A stretch of 64,000 bases of DNA, from assembly GCA_015832175.1 (NCBI GenBank), contig WJXW01000021.1, forward strand, positions 118,754 through 182,753. The letters run 5' to 3'. This document shows, one piece after another, positions 1 through 12,259 of this stretch. The notes below the pieces were generated by a model that saw nothing but the letters and a program-made list of their open reading frames with translations, was not told where the DNA came from and ran no database searches. Position 1 is the first letter of the stretch, and every line of letters begins with the position of its first letter. The position numbers and the translations under genes were made by a program. This stretch comes from Paraphaeosphaeria minitans. Its lineage: Eukaryota; Ascomycota; Dothideomycetes; Pleosporales; Didymosphaeriaceae.

Positions 1-2471
1 GACATGTACATGCTTTCAGGATAGTATCACTGTATCGTGGCAATGTATTGAGGCGCACGTGCGGCCTAGTACGGAGGTAGGTAGGTACCGTAGGTACCCC
101 GTAAGGGTCCGTGGAGCCACGAGCTCCCCGCACATGGGAAGCACAAAGAACACGGGTATACTACGGCAGTCACATGTTGCTCAACGGAACCGATGTTACT
201 CTACAGTTTGGTTTCAATACTTTTTCTTTTTTTTTGTATCCGGAGATGCGCGGCTGCGTTTGCCGGTGGGTGGATGTGCTAGGTATACGGTAGGTACAAT
301 CTTGCGTTCTTGATGCATGGTAGCGAGTCTTACTGTGTCTCAGATATCCATGAGGTTTCTGATTTTTGACACTGATCAACGACATAATGGTACTCAGTAA
401 AAGAGTAGACACACAAGACTTTCGTCTCATCACACAAGAGATGCGTTGTAAGTGGGAAGGCAGACACTAGTGTGGTGTCCAAGGTCCAGTAATTTCTGCG
501 AACTATGTCCGCTCGCAGACTGCTCAGAGTGGCGATATGATCACCATCAATTGAAAGATGGTTACGGTACGTTGGCTTGGAAACTCCGATAGCTCGCCGC
601 AGTGTTAAACCAGGAACATCTTACACCGTCACGATGAATCACAATACGGTTGCTACGGCAGTATAGCCGATTGACCCAATGACCATTGCCGGAACGCCTC
701 CTTCGGCAGGCTAGACAAGCTTCTCACTGCGTGCATCTTTTTTTCCTCCGAGTATATATTAGCGGCCGTTAGTATCATGCAACCTTAATCAGGCTTCTTG
801 GTTCCAGCCCTCTTGAAGCAGTTGGGCTGGCAGAGGAGGCTGGCTCAACGGTTTTGAGCTGACCATCTGCGCCACGCTCATCACTGACAACTGACTGAGT
901 GAGCGGTTGAACTCCGACTTTGAAGATATCTCCAGGTCAGGTGTGGGGTAGAGACGCATGGAGCATCGCTACCGCTGTCGAAAGTCAAAACCTCGTGCAA
1001 GATACCATCTTACTGGTTTCTGTTACTTCACGCCCTTGGCATGCATACACGTTCGTGGCTGAAGAACGCTGTCCCAGCTATTGAATTTACAGCAGGGTTT
1101 GCCCTCAGTGCATAGGCGCGCCATACGAGCGGCTGACAGTCATGTCCACTTACTCACCACGCAAATGCAGGAAAATGCAGCCACCTTAGACCTCGGGCCA
1201 GGCTTCAGTGATTTCGTTCCCAGCCAGGTGCTCGGATAGGACCCGACTTCCTCCAGAGGACTGCTTCTCTTCAGCCTTTCATTTCGGAGGCGTCCTTCGC
1301 TTACAGTTTCCATCGGAAATCCTCATGCACATGCTCGCAGGGGTGCCCAGTAGTACTACATTGACAAACAGGGCAGCGACAGTGGGACGATGATCGTGAT
1401 GTCTCCTCGGCAGAGCGTAACCTGAGGTGTCTGCAATCAGTTCTTGCACAGATTCTAGTAGTTTCTTGCACGGAGCGTTGAGCGGAGCGGCAGATTACAC
1501 CAGATTACAGCACAGTCTTTGCCTGTCCAGTCTCTGCACCAATGACGAGAACGTCACGATCTTGGTTCACGGCGGGTAACAACCGGCAGGGTGTCTTTGT
1601 TCAGGCAGGCTATTGCGGCAATGTTGCTGCGTCGTCCTATGAGTGCTTCACGGTAAGATAGCGATTGGTGATGGAACGACCGGGTCCCCGAGTCAACTCC
1701 GGTTACGCTAAGGCGGGCATAGTGTCGCAGATCGGTGCTGTTCCCCTCTGCCGAAAAGGGCTTAGCCAAATGCGGGAGAAGCTGTTGTATCTCCGACTTC
1801 ACACACGACACCTACCGCATCAGCGCCACCGCCAACGATTTTGATCGCTTGACGAACAGTAGCACAGGCTTCTGACTGCATAATGCATCTAAGGTTGTCC
1901 CCTCGGCATCATACGACCCAATGGCCTGACGTGCCATCGTAGACCGGTGTACTGCAATCCACATTGCAGTAGTCTTTCGCTGCCAAATTAGCCTCATATC
2001 TCTACACTGGAGCTAGGCCATCGCAGCAACCCTACTAACCTGTTCTGACTAACTACCAGGGATCCTAGGCATCGCGCTTCATTGATACCAGCCACTGTCG
2101 CCCGAGGAACACTGTGGCGGGAGCACGACCTTCCAACCGCCATTCCACTTTCGTTCACAACCTCACGGAGGAGAAGGTTGCACGCAGGTATCAAGCTAGG
2201 CTGACAGCCAACGGTATTGCTTGATCTGATCGGTGTCCCGTGTAACTCCCAGCCCTAGACTCTAGCTTCGCTTTCACCATGCCAACCAGCCTCGAAGAAG
2301 CAATAGTGATGGCGTATATAGTCACCCCATCCTTCTGATCCCAAAGATGCTGCAACCGTCTCTCTCGCAGTGACTGCTCGTTCTCCTGCTTGCTTTCATT
2401 TTAAGGTCTTTGAGTACGCCGCGCATTTGTCACAACCTCAATTCCCCTCATTTGTGCTCACTGCTTTCACG
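1..2471. other. Intergenic region upstream of laccase
   Basis: No gene with recognisable protein similarity is seen. The stretch holds GGTA/TACC-type repeats near 74-101 and 280-298, a T-rich run at about 221-235, and three short consecutive minus-strand reading frames between 1554 and 2194 that match no family I know. The last 160 bases are the laccase promoter. Confidence 0.5.
2314..2321 (+). promoter_or_regulatory. TATA-like element of the laccase gene
   Basis: GTATATAG lies about 150 bases before the laccase start codon, followed by a pyrimidine-rich leader. The spacing fits a fungal core promoter. Assignment is by motif and position only. Confidence 0.45.
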
Positions 2472-4481
2472 ATGTGGTTCCCATCCCCCAGATTGGTATA
2501 TGTAGCCCTGTTGTTGGCCATCATATGTCCTTCCGTTTTTTCGTTCGCTCTACCAAAAGCCGATGATCTTATAAACCTCTTGAAGAGGTCTCCCGAACCT
2601 TCAAACAGCGTACGCAACCATTCCTGCCAGAATGGCCCACAGTCCAGGGCATGTTGGGGGGATTTCGACATCGAAACCGACATGGATGCGAGTTGGCCCG
2701 ACACCGGAAACACGGTGAAAGTGAGCCTTCCAACTTGCGCATAGAATAGGATGAAGTTGACAAGGCCAGTACACTTGGGAAGTCAGCAACACGACTGGTA
2801 GTCCAGATGGTTTCGAAAGGATTATGTTGCTAGTAAATGGGCAGTTCCCGGGACCGGTAAGATGAATAAGAATGAAACTGGCGGCGAAGCTTGCTAATAG
2901 CCCTCAGACGCTATACGCAAACTGGGGAGACAACATTGAAGTCACGGTAACCAACAACCTCGAATCCAATGGCACAGGCATTCACTGGCATGGCTTGAGA
3001 CAGCTCGGTACAAACGATGAGGACGGTACAGCTGGTGTAACAGAGTGTCCTATTCCACCAGGTGGCTCGAGGACGTACCGTTTCAAAGCCACGCAGTATG
3101 GTTCGTCTTGGTGGCACAGTCATTATTCAGTGCAGTACAGCGAGGGTGTCTCAGGTCCCATCGTGATTCATGGGCCCTCAACAAAGAACTGGGATATTGA
3201 CATTGGACCTCTGCCGTTCACGGATTGGTTCCATACTCCTGTGTAAGAGCATTGCTTGGCCTTGGTAGTTTCTCCGCTTACTCATGACCAGATTCACCGT
3301 CAACGCAGCTACACTTCATGCCAATGGCCCGCCGACAGCAGATAATATGCTCGTGAATGGGACAATGGTCTCGGATTTCGGTGGAAGTTACGCCGTCACC
3401 ACGCTTAAAAAGGGAAAAACACATCTGTTGCGTCTTATGAACAACGGCATTAACAATTGGGTCAACGTGGCTCTTGACGGACATCCCTTCACGGTGATTG
3501 CGGCAGACTTCAATCCAATCGTGCCTTACAGTGCGAGCTCACTCACGATAGCGAATGGTAAGTTCATTTTTTCTACCTACATTTTCGTGCCAGCCCCGCC
3601 AAAAACCGCGCAACATAGATAGGAGCATCTCCGTTGACCAACATACAGGGCAACGCTATGACGTCGTCATCAATGCGAATCAAACTGTTGGTAACTACTG
3701 GCTTCGTGTCGATACGGGTGGCGGTGCCTGTGACGGACCGAATCTCATGCAAGGCCAAATTCGAGGCATCTTCCGCTATGAGGGCGCAGATGAAGAGAAT
3801 CCCGATTCGGAAGCAACATCACAGCTGTCCACTGGCTGCGAGGACGAGAAGAGTCTTGTACCATGGGTCAAGACGAAAGTACCCCAGACCACGCCCCAAG
3901 AGATGGAAGTCAAGTTCAGCAACACCATCGTTGAAGGTGCAAATCTCGTTCAATGGCTTATCGGCGACTCGCCTATGCACCTCAACATCAGCAACCCTTC
4001 GATCCAACAGATCTCCCACAACGGCGGCAACTTCACCAAACCCGAAAATACGTACGCCATCGGCCAGGCACACAAGTTTCAGTACTGGGTAATCCAACAA
4101 GACCCTGCCAATCTAGCTGCGGTTCCGCACCCAATCCATCTCCACGGACATGACTTCTATGTCCTTGCCCAGGAATCGGGCAAGACTTGGGAAGGTGACA
4201 TCTCAACCCTGCAGATGGACAACCCCCCTCGACGCGACACAGCGACTCTGCCCGCAAAGGGATACCTCGTGCTTGCTTTCGAGTCGGACAACCCGGGCCT
4301 GTGGCTCATGCACTGCCACATCCCATTCCATCTGTCACAGGGCTTTGGTATCCAGTTCGTCGAGCGAGCAGACGACATCACCGCCAGCCTGAACAATGTG
4401 AACGGCGGGTGCGCAGATTGGCATGAGTGGCGACAGGATTACTATCCCAATGGGTACTCGGAGGGCGACATCTCTGTTTAA
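2472..4481 (+). CDS. Secreted laccase (multicopper oxidase)
   Basis: Ascomycete-type laccase that oxidises phenols and reduces O2 to water outside the cell. Proposed exons are 2472-2720, 2770-2856, 2908-3242, 3292-3557 and 3649-4481, giving 589 aa; all junctions are GT-AG and phases join cleanly. The N-terminus is a signal peptide ending near VFSFA, followed by a KR that may be a propeptide site. All four copper-binding segments are present: HWHG (about 138-141), HSH (182-184), HPIHLHGH (473-480) and HCHIPFH (534-540). Three cupredoxin domains are implied by this order. The residue ten positions after the T1 Cys is Phe, where many ascomycete laccases have Leu. The C-terminus ends in DISV, not the usual DSGL/I/V plug. 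The start is the first ATG giving a signal peptide; an earlier in-frame ATG at 2370 lies close to the TATA element and is less likely. Confidence 0.95.
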
Positions 4482-6503
4482 CTGGCGAAAACGGTCGATG
4501 GCATTGTGAGCGGTGTTGTGGCTACTGTGCTTTTTGAGTGGTCACTTGGTGGGCGTAGGCGGTGTTGTTGGAACTTTGTTTCATGGGCTGCGACAGGTAG
4601 CTCTACAGCTTGTATGGGCAAGCGCACCTGGGCATAGGATAGGGTGATACTGCTATGGCATTTCATTCTTTTCAAAATGTACACATTACTACGCTATTGC
4701 AGTTGCAATGGACTAAGATTTACTCGGAAAAAATCACCATGCCTCGAACATTGCTATCGTAGCAGCGCGGCTGATGCAGTTCAGAACAATGTCGCTGCCA
4801 ACAATAGACATGATACCACCTCGTCGCTCCGCTTGCCGCACCTACCTACCTACCTAGGTACATGAATCGGCAACGAGCAACCACTCGATAACGTCCTATT
4901 CTCAGGACATGCACGATCAGACACGCGCCCTCCTCGCTTGAAACTCCTTCTCCCAACCAGGACGCCGTCGCTCAAACACAGCTGCGCGAGACTCCTGCAA
5001 ACAGAAGCAAGGAGAGCGAGCCCCCACACACGCGGTGCATGGTTGCAGTGCAGCAGTCTCGCACGTGCAGGCGCTAAGCCCTCCTCCCATCCCTCTCCGA
5101 TTGGTCTTTCTCAGCCCCGTAACACTCCATCTTCAACCTCAACCAAACGGCCCTCCACTTCGCAAATTTCGGAGTCGGATCGGCCTTCTATTATCAGGAG
5201 GCGGTTATACGTGTGAGCCACTAACGGCGCTGCCGAGACCCGTCGATGCAGGTAGGTAGGTAGGTATCCGGCGCCGGTGGAGAAGGTACCGTACCGTACC
5301 GTACCTACCGGTAGCCGCGCGACGGAAACGGCCACGCGCGCGGCTTCACATGCGACACGAGCTGAGGAAGAGACACAGCCGTCGAACCTGTTGAACGGGC
5401 GCCGAAGATGGCAGCGGTGTGGTGCCGCTGCGTGGAGAGAATGCGTCCAGGTGTTGGTGCCGGCCATGTCGTGGATTAGCAGGCCCGGAATGTGGTATTA
5501 GGTACGGTAGGTATACTTCGCTAACCTGAGCGCTGGTTGACACGTGCCGCCATTTGTGGCTTCACGCTTGTATGGATGACTACCATACCTAGAGCTTTTG
5601 TGAAAGCGAATATCTAGGAAGACAGGCTCGCCCACCAGCGGAAGTATCAACAGCACGAATGCACGCCGACCGCAGGAAACCCCAATCCACTCTTTCGCAA
5701 TGCGATCACGTTTGGCCATCTCCTCTTACCAATCCTGGATAAGACTCCGGTCCGGCATCGCGACTTTTAAGAAAATTAGCTGTATCGACCAGGTTTTCCG
5801 AGGCTCAGGTATGACGGTAGTGATGTCGCAGATTATAATAGCTTCCGAGGCGCCCCAAACATGCTCATTGACACTGCCCCGACTGGCAAATCTTCACAAA
5901 GCGATTCCACTGCAATGTTTGTTTGAAGTACGTGACTGCCTCTATTTTGGGAGCTGTGACCGACGCAGTCGCCACACGTGAATATCGACACGTCTTTAAC
6001 TCACTTCTTGAAATGCGGATCTGCGAGGTATACCGGGGGTAGGCAAACAAAGACTTTTAGATTGTGATATGTAGCGGCCGTAACATGGGAAACGCCCATG
6101 CATCAAATCTATCATTCCTCCCCAATTCACCATTGCTCAATCCTGCCTGGAAAGCAACCGCTTTGCAGCAATTCCAGAACCTGAATCGGAGTTCCAAGAA
6201 AGAAAAGTCGTGTCGTCGTACGTTTTCTTGCCGTAGATGGGGTATTGGGATATCTCTTGTCGTCGCTGAAGAAGAAATATAAGAACAAAAGAAATGTCAG
6301 AGTCGCCAGAGTGCGTCTTGGGGTATGTTGCTGATATCAAGGGTATCCGTAACCAAACCCGGGCCACAGCGCAGGTGGAGGAGTGGCTATGTAGGCCGGC
6401 CTAATTTTCAGATAAGTAAGAGCCTTCGATCAAGCGCGTCTCGTCAGGAGGAGGAGAAGAAAACAAATGAAGGTATGCAATGCAGAGCAGGGGGAATGAT
6501 GCA
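4482..6503. other. Intergenic region
   Basis: No convincing gene. It holds several GGTA/TACC tetranucleotide runs (about 4841-4862, 5249-5268, 5286-5314 and 5500-5514) and a GC-rich patch around 4970-5480. Short open frames here show no domain, no splice-compatible continuation and no protein-like composition. Confidence 0.5.
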
Positions 6504-7391
6504 TTACAACCTTCCATGGTCAATCTTCAGCCTCTTCCACATGCCCACATGCTCGATGCCTTCTTCCCACCAATGCGGCTCTTTTCCTATCTCCACTTCG
6601 CCGTTTTCATTCATGAGTTCCTCTTTGAATCCGAAATTCTTCTCCCAGTAGTCCTTGAGGTTGGCTTGAGCGTGAATCATAACGAGGCCTTGCCATGTGG
6701 CGGCATCGTGAGTTGCCTGGCCGCGTAAATTGGCAAGCTCCATAGTCGTGGGTGAAGGTGGCTGATATATAGTCTCGGGATGCTTCGCGGCGTAGTCGGT
6801 TGCCGTGTTGATGAGCAACTTTGCAAGACCGAGCTTACGGTAGGGCGCGAGAACAGCTAGGCGGCCAAGCTTGACGTACGGCTCGGTGGGGTGCTTCTTC
6901 TGGGACGCACTGGCGGTGCCTGCACGCGGGTCTGCATCCGGATGCTTGTCTGCGCTCTCTAGATATTTGTTCGATCCATGGGGCGCGGGAATTAGCCGCA
7001 TAGTACCTACGGGCAGGCGCGAGGCTGACGCACTTGCCCTTCTGGTGTCCTCTTCTTTGGTTGTTGAGCCTTCGGCGCGCATGTGCTTAGGTGGTGTGCT
7101 TGCGGTGGATGCTACGGATGCATAAACCACCCAATGCCAGCTTCGTGCGTCGTCTTCGTCGAACTCAGCTTCCAGGGGTACGCCTTGCTCGCCATAAACT
7201 TCTTCGCGCACCGACATGGCATCGCGGAAGACTTGTGGTATCGAGGCGGGCTGCTGAGAGTGTGGCTTGGTGTTATCGTACTCGCTGAGGTCATGCTTAG
7301 GCGGGGCAAGCATGGAGAGGAACTCGGTGCCTCCGTTTCCGTTGCCGTTGCCGTTGGCGGCAAACCCGAAGCCTGAAGTGACGGTGGTCAT
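6504..7391 (-). CDS. GNAT-family N-acetyltransferase
   Basis: Intronless 295-aa protein. The central-to-C-terminal part has the GNAT fold signature: a beta strand VKLGRLAVL followed by the acetyl-CoA loop and helix YRKLGLAKLL (about 173-195), which fits the R/Q-x-x-G-x-G/A motif with Ala in the last position. The last 60 residues (NFGFKEE..., ending ...HVGMWKRL) resemble the final strands of GNAT enzymes. A Gly-Asn repeat near residues 13-21 and a Ser/Ala-rich insert near 92-165 are probably disordered loops. It is a stand-alone fungal GNAT; the substrate (small molecule or protein amine) cannot be read from sequence. The start is the first ATG of the frame. Confidence 0.85.
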   Translation of the reverse strand: MTTVTSGFGFAANGNGNGNGGTEFLSMLAPPKHDLSEYDNTKPHSQQPASIPQVFRDAMSVREEVYGEQGVPLEAEFDEDDARSWHWVVYASVASTASTPPKHMRAEGSTTKEEDTRRASASASRLPVGTMRLIPAPHGSNKYLESADKHPDADPRAGTASASQKKHPTEPYVKLGRLAVLAPYRKLGLAKLLINTATDYAAKHPETIYQPPSPTTMELANLRGQATHDAATWQGLVMIHAQANLKDYWEKNFGFKEELMNENGEVEIGKEPHWWEEGIEHVGMWKRLKIDHGRL

Positions 7392-8878
7392 GGTGGTGGA
7401 CGGCGGGTGTATCGATCGCCTGTGGTTTGTCGAGGCTCGGGATGCGTGGTCAGAGGTGAGATTAATGGTGATGCCTACGTTGACCTGGGCTTAGGCATCA
7501 AGGCAGTGGCGTGATAGCGATTGCAAACTGCAGGTGCGACGTGGTGCTTTTTCCCCTCTTTTATCTCACTTGCGCGTCGCACTTTCCTCAGGTTCACAGA
7601 CTAAAACAAATCCGAATACGTTGTTCTTTTTGTCATTGGAGTCACAGCCTGAGCGCTAAGCCCGTTTCGTCCTTTATACCGGTACGATCAGCGAGGCGAT
7701 CCGTGAGGAGGCCATGTTTTTAAGGCGTGCTGCGTGCATGTGTCACAGGCTGAGGGTCCTCGATGACGTCGCCTGCCAAGCGCTGGCGGGGGCGGGTAGG
7801 CACGGTCTTTGCACACCTTGTAAACCCTGCAGCAGACATGGCCGAGAGTACCGGTCGAATCACAGACCATCGACATGTGTAAAAAGTTTAGCTTCAATTC
7901 GAGATGGCAGCATTGGAGGCCCATAACGGTAAGCGCCACACTGCATCGCGAGCCTTCCGCCGAGGTACCCACCTAGCGGGGCAGCCGACAGGGCAACATG
8001 TATTTTCTACTCGGTGGGACTTGATAAATAACCATCTAGAAGGAAGTGCCTCCATGAACTTGCGAGCCAACATCGTGACCTGATAGGTATAGCAAGGTCA
8101 ATGCTCGGGCTCATGCGATAGTTGAGATAGTCGTCGGCTGTCGTGAGTTTGTTTAGGCAACGAGAACTTCGATATACACAGAAAAATCTACTCAAGACGT
8201 TGCGCCAGCAAACGGCGAGCTGAGCTACCTATCGCTTACCTAGGTACCTTGTCGCAAAATTTTCATTACATCATCTACTTGTGCCAGACGGTATGGTTTC
8301 CAAGCCACTAGGGTTAGGTATTTACCCGTGAGTGAAAAATTGTGAAACAATAAGCCACAACCAAAGCAAGATAAAAATGGATAGAGGTGCTATACTGTGA
8401 CGTAGAAAACGTTCCCTTGCCTAGAGTGGACGTCAGAATCATTAGCCATGTCGAAGTAGCAGACCAGTGTTCAAAGAAGATCGATCAGTCTCTGAAGCTA
8501 CAGTAAACAATTTTTTTTTGCGAACACATTTGGGTACGGCGCCTAAGGAGGTACCTATGGTATGTGAGACAATCATAATGAAAAATCGTTCACGTGAATG
8601 AAGATATTATCTACGCTGAGCAATTCTATCTAAGTCGTAAACACAGAGTGGTATATGACGGGTACCCCAAATGGTTGCAACCAATTTCGCCAATAATCGT
8701 TCCCGTTGTTACCTTCCATGAACGCAATTTGTCTTCAAAAGATGAAGGAGCTGGCCGGAAATGATACAGATTACACGCTGAGCATGACAGGGTCACGTCC
8801 TGGGCACACTGTGACCCTGTCTTTTGATCTAGTAGTGCAGGGACAGGAACACCCTGGTTTACGCTCAACCATCCATGT
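7392..8878. other. Intergenic region
   Basis: No supported gene. AT-rich in its distal part (about 8230-8620), with short TACC/GGTA motifs near 8235-8250 and 8550. The stretch next to 7392 is the promoter of the minus-strand GNAT gene, and the stretch next to 8878 is the 3' flank of the zinc-ribbon gene. Confidence 0.5.
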
Positions 8879-10351
8879 CTAGCTCTCAGATCGATGAGAG
8901 GTCGTAGACACCCCTTCCACTACAGGATTAGCCGAAGATGGTAGCTCACGAGCGTCAACTTCAGTCAATATATCCTGAGAAGTGACAGAAGCGAGTGAGA
9001 GTCGATCCAACCCGCGCAAATTACGAATCGGATTTGCAAGCACAAAATCCAAAGAATCACGCTGCGTACGAGCGTGGCGAGACTGCTGCCAGGACAATCG
9101 AGATCGGAACAAAGACGCTGGACGCGCGTGTTGCGAGGTTTGCGGGCTTGAAGAATCCTCCTGATGCTCAACAGCTGTGTCTGCCTCTGAGATTCTGGTC
9201 GCGCTGATCGTCAGTGGCCCGGTGTGATTGAAGAAGGCTCCTGGGGGGAGTGCGTCAAACTGACTGCCCATTTGATCAAGAGAATAGCGTTGAAATATTG
9301 GTGTTGTAGCGGAACGGTGGGGTAGTAGACTGTAATCGCCAATGGAAGAGGCCGAATGCCGTCGCTTGCAGTCACACTGGAGGGCAGAACGAGACTTGGA
9401 TTGCTTGTAGGCCGTTATGCGCCCTCGAACCCATGTATCACGCTGCTTTGGCGTCATATTGCGAATGGTTCCCTTGTCGACGGATCCCAAGTCCTCAATG
9501 GCTTGCCCAGTAATCTTTGCAGGTACGCTATCACCACCCCCGACATGCCTGAATGGTTTCTTGTTTCCCGGAGATACCGGCACAACTATGCCAGTTGACG
9601 TGGTCTGTCTTTGCATTTCCGTTTCGGTGTTTGGTTCCTTCCCATCACTTTCTGCCGTCGGCTCAGATCTTCTCGACTTGTGGGATAGCGCCTTGTGGTG
9701 AACTTTCTTCAAGACGCCGAAAACCTTTTTGAGCTTCCGTTTGATCCTTTTGAGTGCCGGTGAGCTATTATTTGGCAGGCTAGGCATAGATTTCTCTGCT
9801 ATAGGTTCGCTATCCAGCACTTGCGTCGGTCTCGCTTCGGCATAACCATCGGACGAAGCATTGGCACGATATTCCCGAAGGCTTCTTTTAGAGGCATCGA
9901 AAAAGTGGCGAGTGTATCGTGCCGACGAGCTGCGAGATGGTAACGGCGAAGGATCTTCAGGAACGTTGGCCAAGGCTGTTGGCGAGGCGATTGAGGTTGC
10001 CGATCGCACCATGCTGAACAGAGTGTAGCGAAAGTTGATTTCCCCATAATCTAACTCAGTTGTAACGGTACTGAGTAGAGATATCTGCGTACTGTTAAGT
10101 CCACCGATGGTAAGCCACTTTTGACCACAGCGGTCGCAAACGACGTGGCTCGCTTCGCAGATGCCTTCAACGACGTGTATCTGAATTGTAGCAGCTTTGT
10201 GGTGGTGGCCACACCGAGCACAGTTTCCATGGATGGTAATTGGCCATCTGCCCGAGGGAAGCGAGGGCAGCTTATCACTACTCATGGTCGACACAGTATC
10301 GCGCCGTATGGAAGCCGATGGGGACGGGAAAGTCTCGGGAGGCACGTCCAT
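8879..10351 (-). CDS. Zinc-ribbon protein of unknown function
   Basis: 490-aa intronless protein that I do not recognise as a named family. Residues about 44-75 carry a compact Cys/His cluster (CARCGHHHK, then a single Cys near 65, then CDRCGQKW), which looks like a zinc ribbon with two CxxC knuckles. A Ser/Pro-rich, basic remainder follows, including a Lys/Arg-rich stretch (about residues 205-235) that could be a nuclear localisation signal. The tail is Ser/Gln-rich and probably disordered. The arrangement of a small folded metal-binding head and a long disordered tail would fit a nucleic-acid- or protein-binding role, but that is inference. The ATG at 10351 is taken; an internal Met 22 residues in, just before the conserved part, is an alternative start. 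Confidence 0.8.
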   Translation of the reverse strand: MDVPPETFPSPSASIRRDTVSTMSSDKLPSLPSGRWPITIHGNCARCGHHHKAATIQIHVVEGICEASHVVCDRCGQKWLTIGGLNSTQISLLSTVTTELDYGEINFRYTLFSMVRSATSIASPTALANVPEDPSPLPSRSSSARYTRHFFDASKRSLREYRANASSDGYAEARPTQVLDSEPIAEKSMPSLPNNSSPALKRIKRKLKKVFGVLKKVHHKALSHKSRRSEPTAESDGKEPNTETEMQRQTTSTGIVVPVSPGNKKPFRHVGGGDSVPAKITGQAIEDLGSVDKGTIRNMTPKQRDTWVRGRITAYKQSKSRSALQCDCKRRHSASSIGDYSLLPHRSATTPIFQRYSLDQMGSQFDALPPGAFFNHTGPLTISATRISEADTAVEHQEDSSSPQTSQHARPASLFRSRLSWQQSRHARTQRDSLDFVLANPIRNLRGLDRLSLASVTSQDILTEVDARELPSSANPVVEGVSTTSHRSES

Positions 10352-11239
10352 GCTGACAGGATTCCAGCAAAAGGCTTTGACGGTTTACCGCCCGTCCTGC
10401 TGAGGTTCCTGGCTTCTTCGCTGTCGAGCAGGCCCTTGGCTGTTGTGAGAACAGAAATGCTATCTCAGGGAACAGGATGCATTAGATATCCTGAGGTGCA
10501 TGTGATGCGAAGATGGGGATAGGTAAACCTTGGACAAGAAGCGAGATACAGCTGTTCTTGATATGAGTAGCTAGCAAAGAATAATAAGTACAAACAAGGT
10601 TACGCGTTGTGCGGGGCGATATGTGCAATTTATTGGGAAGAATATATCGTCGTACATTATCGGAGGCCTGCTCCCAAAAGTCGGTGCCTTAAACAAGGCG
10701 TCGAACGCCGCATCGAGAGGCCGGCAACTTTACCGTACCTACATCGTGATGTGCTCAGTGTGGCGCAGTCCCGCTCGAACGAACCGCGCCACCCCAAAGC
10801 TCAATCGTTGAGCGCGACATGCGCCATACAAGCAAATGAGCGCATGCGACAGCAAATACGATCATCCAGGGAAGAAATCAATGCATTGTTTTCGTGGACA
10901 CGAAGCGCATAGCCTTGTCGCGGCGATCTGTATCACGGGGTCCGTCGCATGGGTCAGGACAGGGCTGCAAAAAGACAGCGCGACAGAGTCAATGCTTCAA
11001 CAGAAAGCAAGAATGAGGGAGCTCAAATGTATTGCAATCAGACAACGAACGTTCGTGGGCGAGAGGGAGGCCAAATTTCGCATCGAGTGAAGGGCGAACT
11101 CGGTTAGTGTGCCTGCTCGGGATGCCGAGCCACTAGCGCCGACCGGCGCACACACAACTTTCGAAATCGCCCTCTTTCCCTCGAACTCGCTAAAGCCAAC
11201 GACAACACCCATCGACGAGCCCCTCGACAAGCCGCCATC
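10352..11239. other. Divergent promoter region (zinc-ribbon gene / RPS18)
   Basis: 888 bases between two divergently transcribed genes. No additional gene is supported. The segment just before 11240 is the promoter and leader of the ribosomal protein S18 gene and has no obvious TATA box. Confidence 0.5.
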
Positions 11240-12259
11240 ATGTGTGAGTACGCCCCTCAGCAGAGCTTTCTCGCACTGTACGATCATTCATGCTCGCCGC
11301 CTGCGGTCGCCGCATGGTCTCGGAAGGCGAGCGCCAGACGCATCGCCATGCACCCGCTCTCCGGTGCATACATGGACTGACATTATCGTAGCGCTCGTCA
11401 CCGGAGAGAAGTCGAAGTATGTAAAACCTATACCACGAACCCCGCGACTTCGCAAGTCCATAGCCGTCTCCGCGAGAACGCATTACGACCCAGCATCACT
11501 CGACTCTGTCCGCAGCGCGCACGGTGGAAGCACAACAGCAAGGTTAGCCGGTGGGCTGTGATGGGATTGAGGAGCAGGAACAACTGTCGCAGCGTGCCCA
11601 ACTTGTTGGGATGTGTGGTGGTCACGGTGTCGGGAAACCTTGCTGTCTGAAGCCATATCGTGTGAGCTGTCGACACGTGCAGATGCGTGGGGCGTTGAGG
11701 ACTCTTAAGGCCTATTGGAATCTCTTGAGCTTTGCATGGGTCATTGAAGACGATGCTGACTCACCACAGCTTCCAGTACATCATCCGTTTGTTGAACACG
11801 AACGTCGATGGAAAGCAAAAGGTCATGTACGCCATGACCAAGATCAAGGGTGTCGGTCGCCGATACTCCAACTTGGTCTGCAAGAAGGCCGATGTAGACC
11901 TCGGCAAGCGTGCTGGTGACCTCACCTCCGAAGAGCTTGAGCGTATCGTCACCATCCTCCAGAACCCCCTCCAGTGTACGTACCACCACCAACTGTGCTA
12001 AGCGAGCAAGCATTGACAACTCGCAGACAAGATCCCCACCTGGTTCCTCAACAGGCAGCGCGACATTGTCGATGGCAAGAACTCTCAGGTCCTCGCCAAC
12101 GGTGTCGACTCCAAACTCCGTGAGGATCTTGAGCGCTTGAAGAAGATCCGTGCTCACCGTGGTCTCCGACACTACTGGGGCCTCCGTGTGCGTGGTCAGC
12201 ACTCCAAGACGACCGGTCGCCGCGGTCGCACTGTCGGTGTCTCCAAGAAGAAGGGTTAA
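11240..12259 (+). CDS. rps18: 40S ribosomal protein S18 (uS13)
   Basis: Cytoplasmic small-subunit protein located in the head of the 40S subunit, contacting the 60S subunit and tRNA. Proposed exons are 11240-11243, 11392-11416, 11770-11975 and 12027-12259, giving 155 aa. The first exon holds only ATG plus one base, and the second only 25 bases; spliced, they read MSLVTGEKSNFQYIIR, the conserved start of the family. The core ([32 protein letters not shown]) and the basic C-terminus ending GVSKKKG match the family at its usual length. All introns are GT-AG. The tiny first exons and the long second intron (353 nt) are typical of fungal ribosomal-protein genes, where introns sit near the start codon. 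Confidence 0.97.

Noticed and set aside
1500..2200. Three consecutive minus-strand frames, with a VLVIGAETGQ-like piece just downstream, as a possible broken enzyme gene
   Set aside because: No further motif or splice pattern links them; I could not assign a family, so it remains unsupported.
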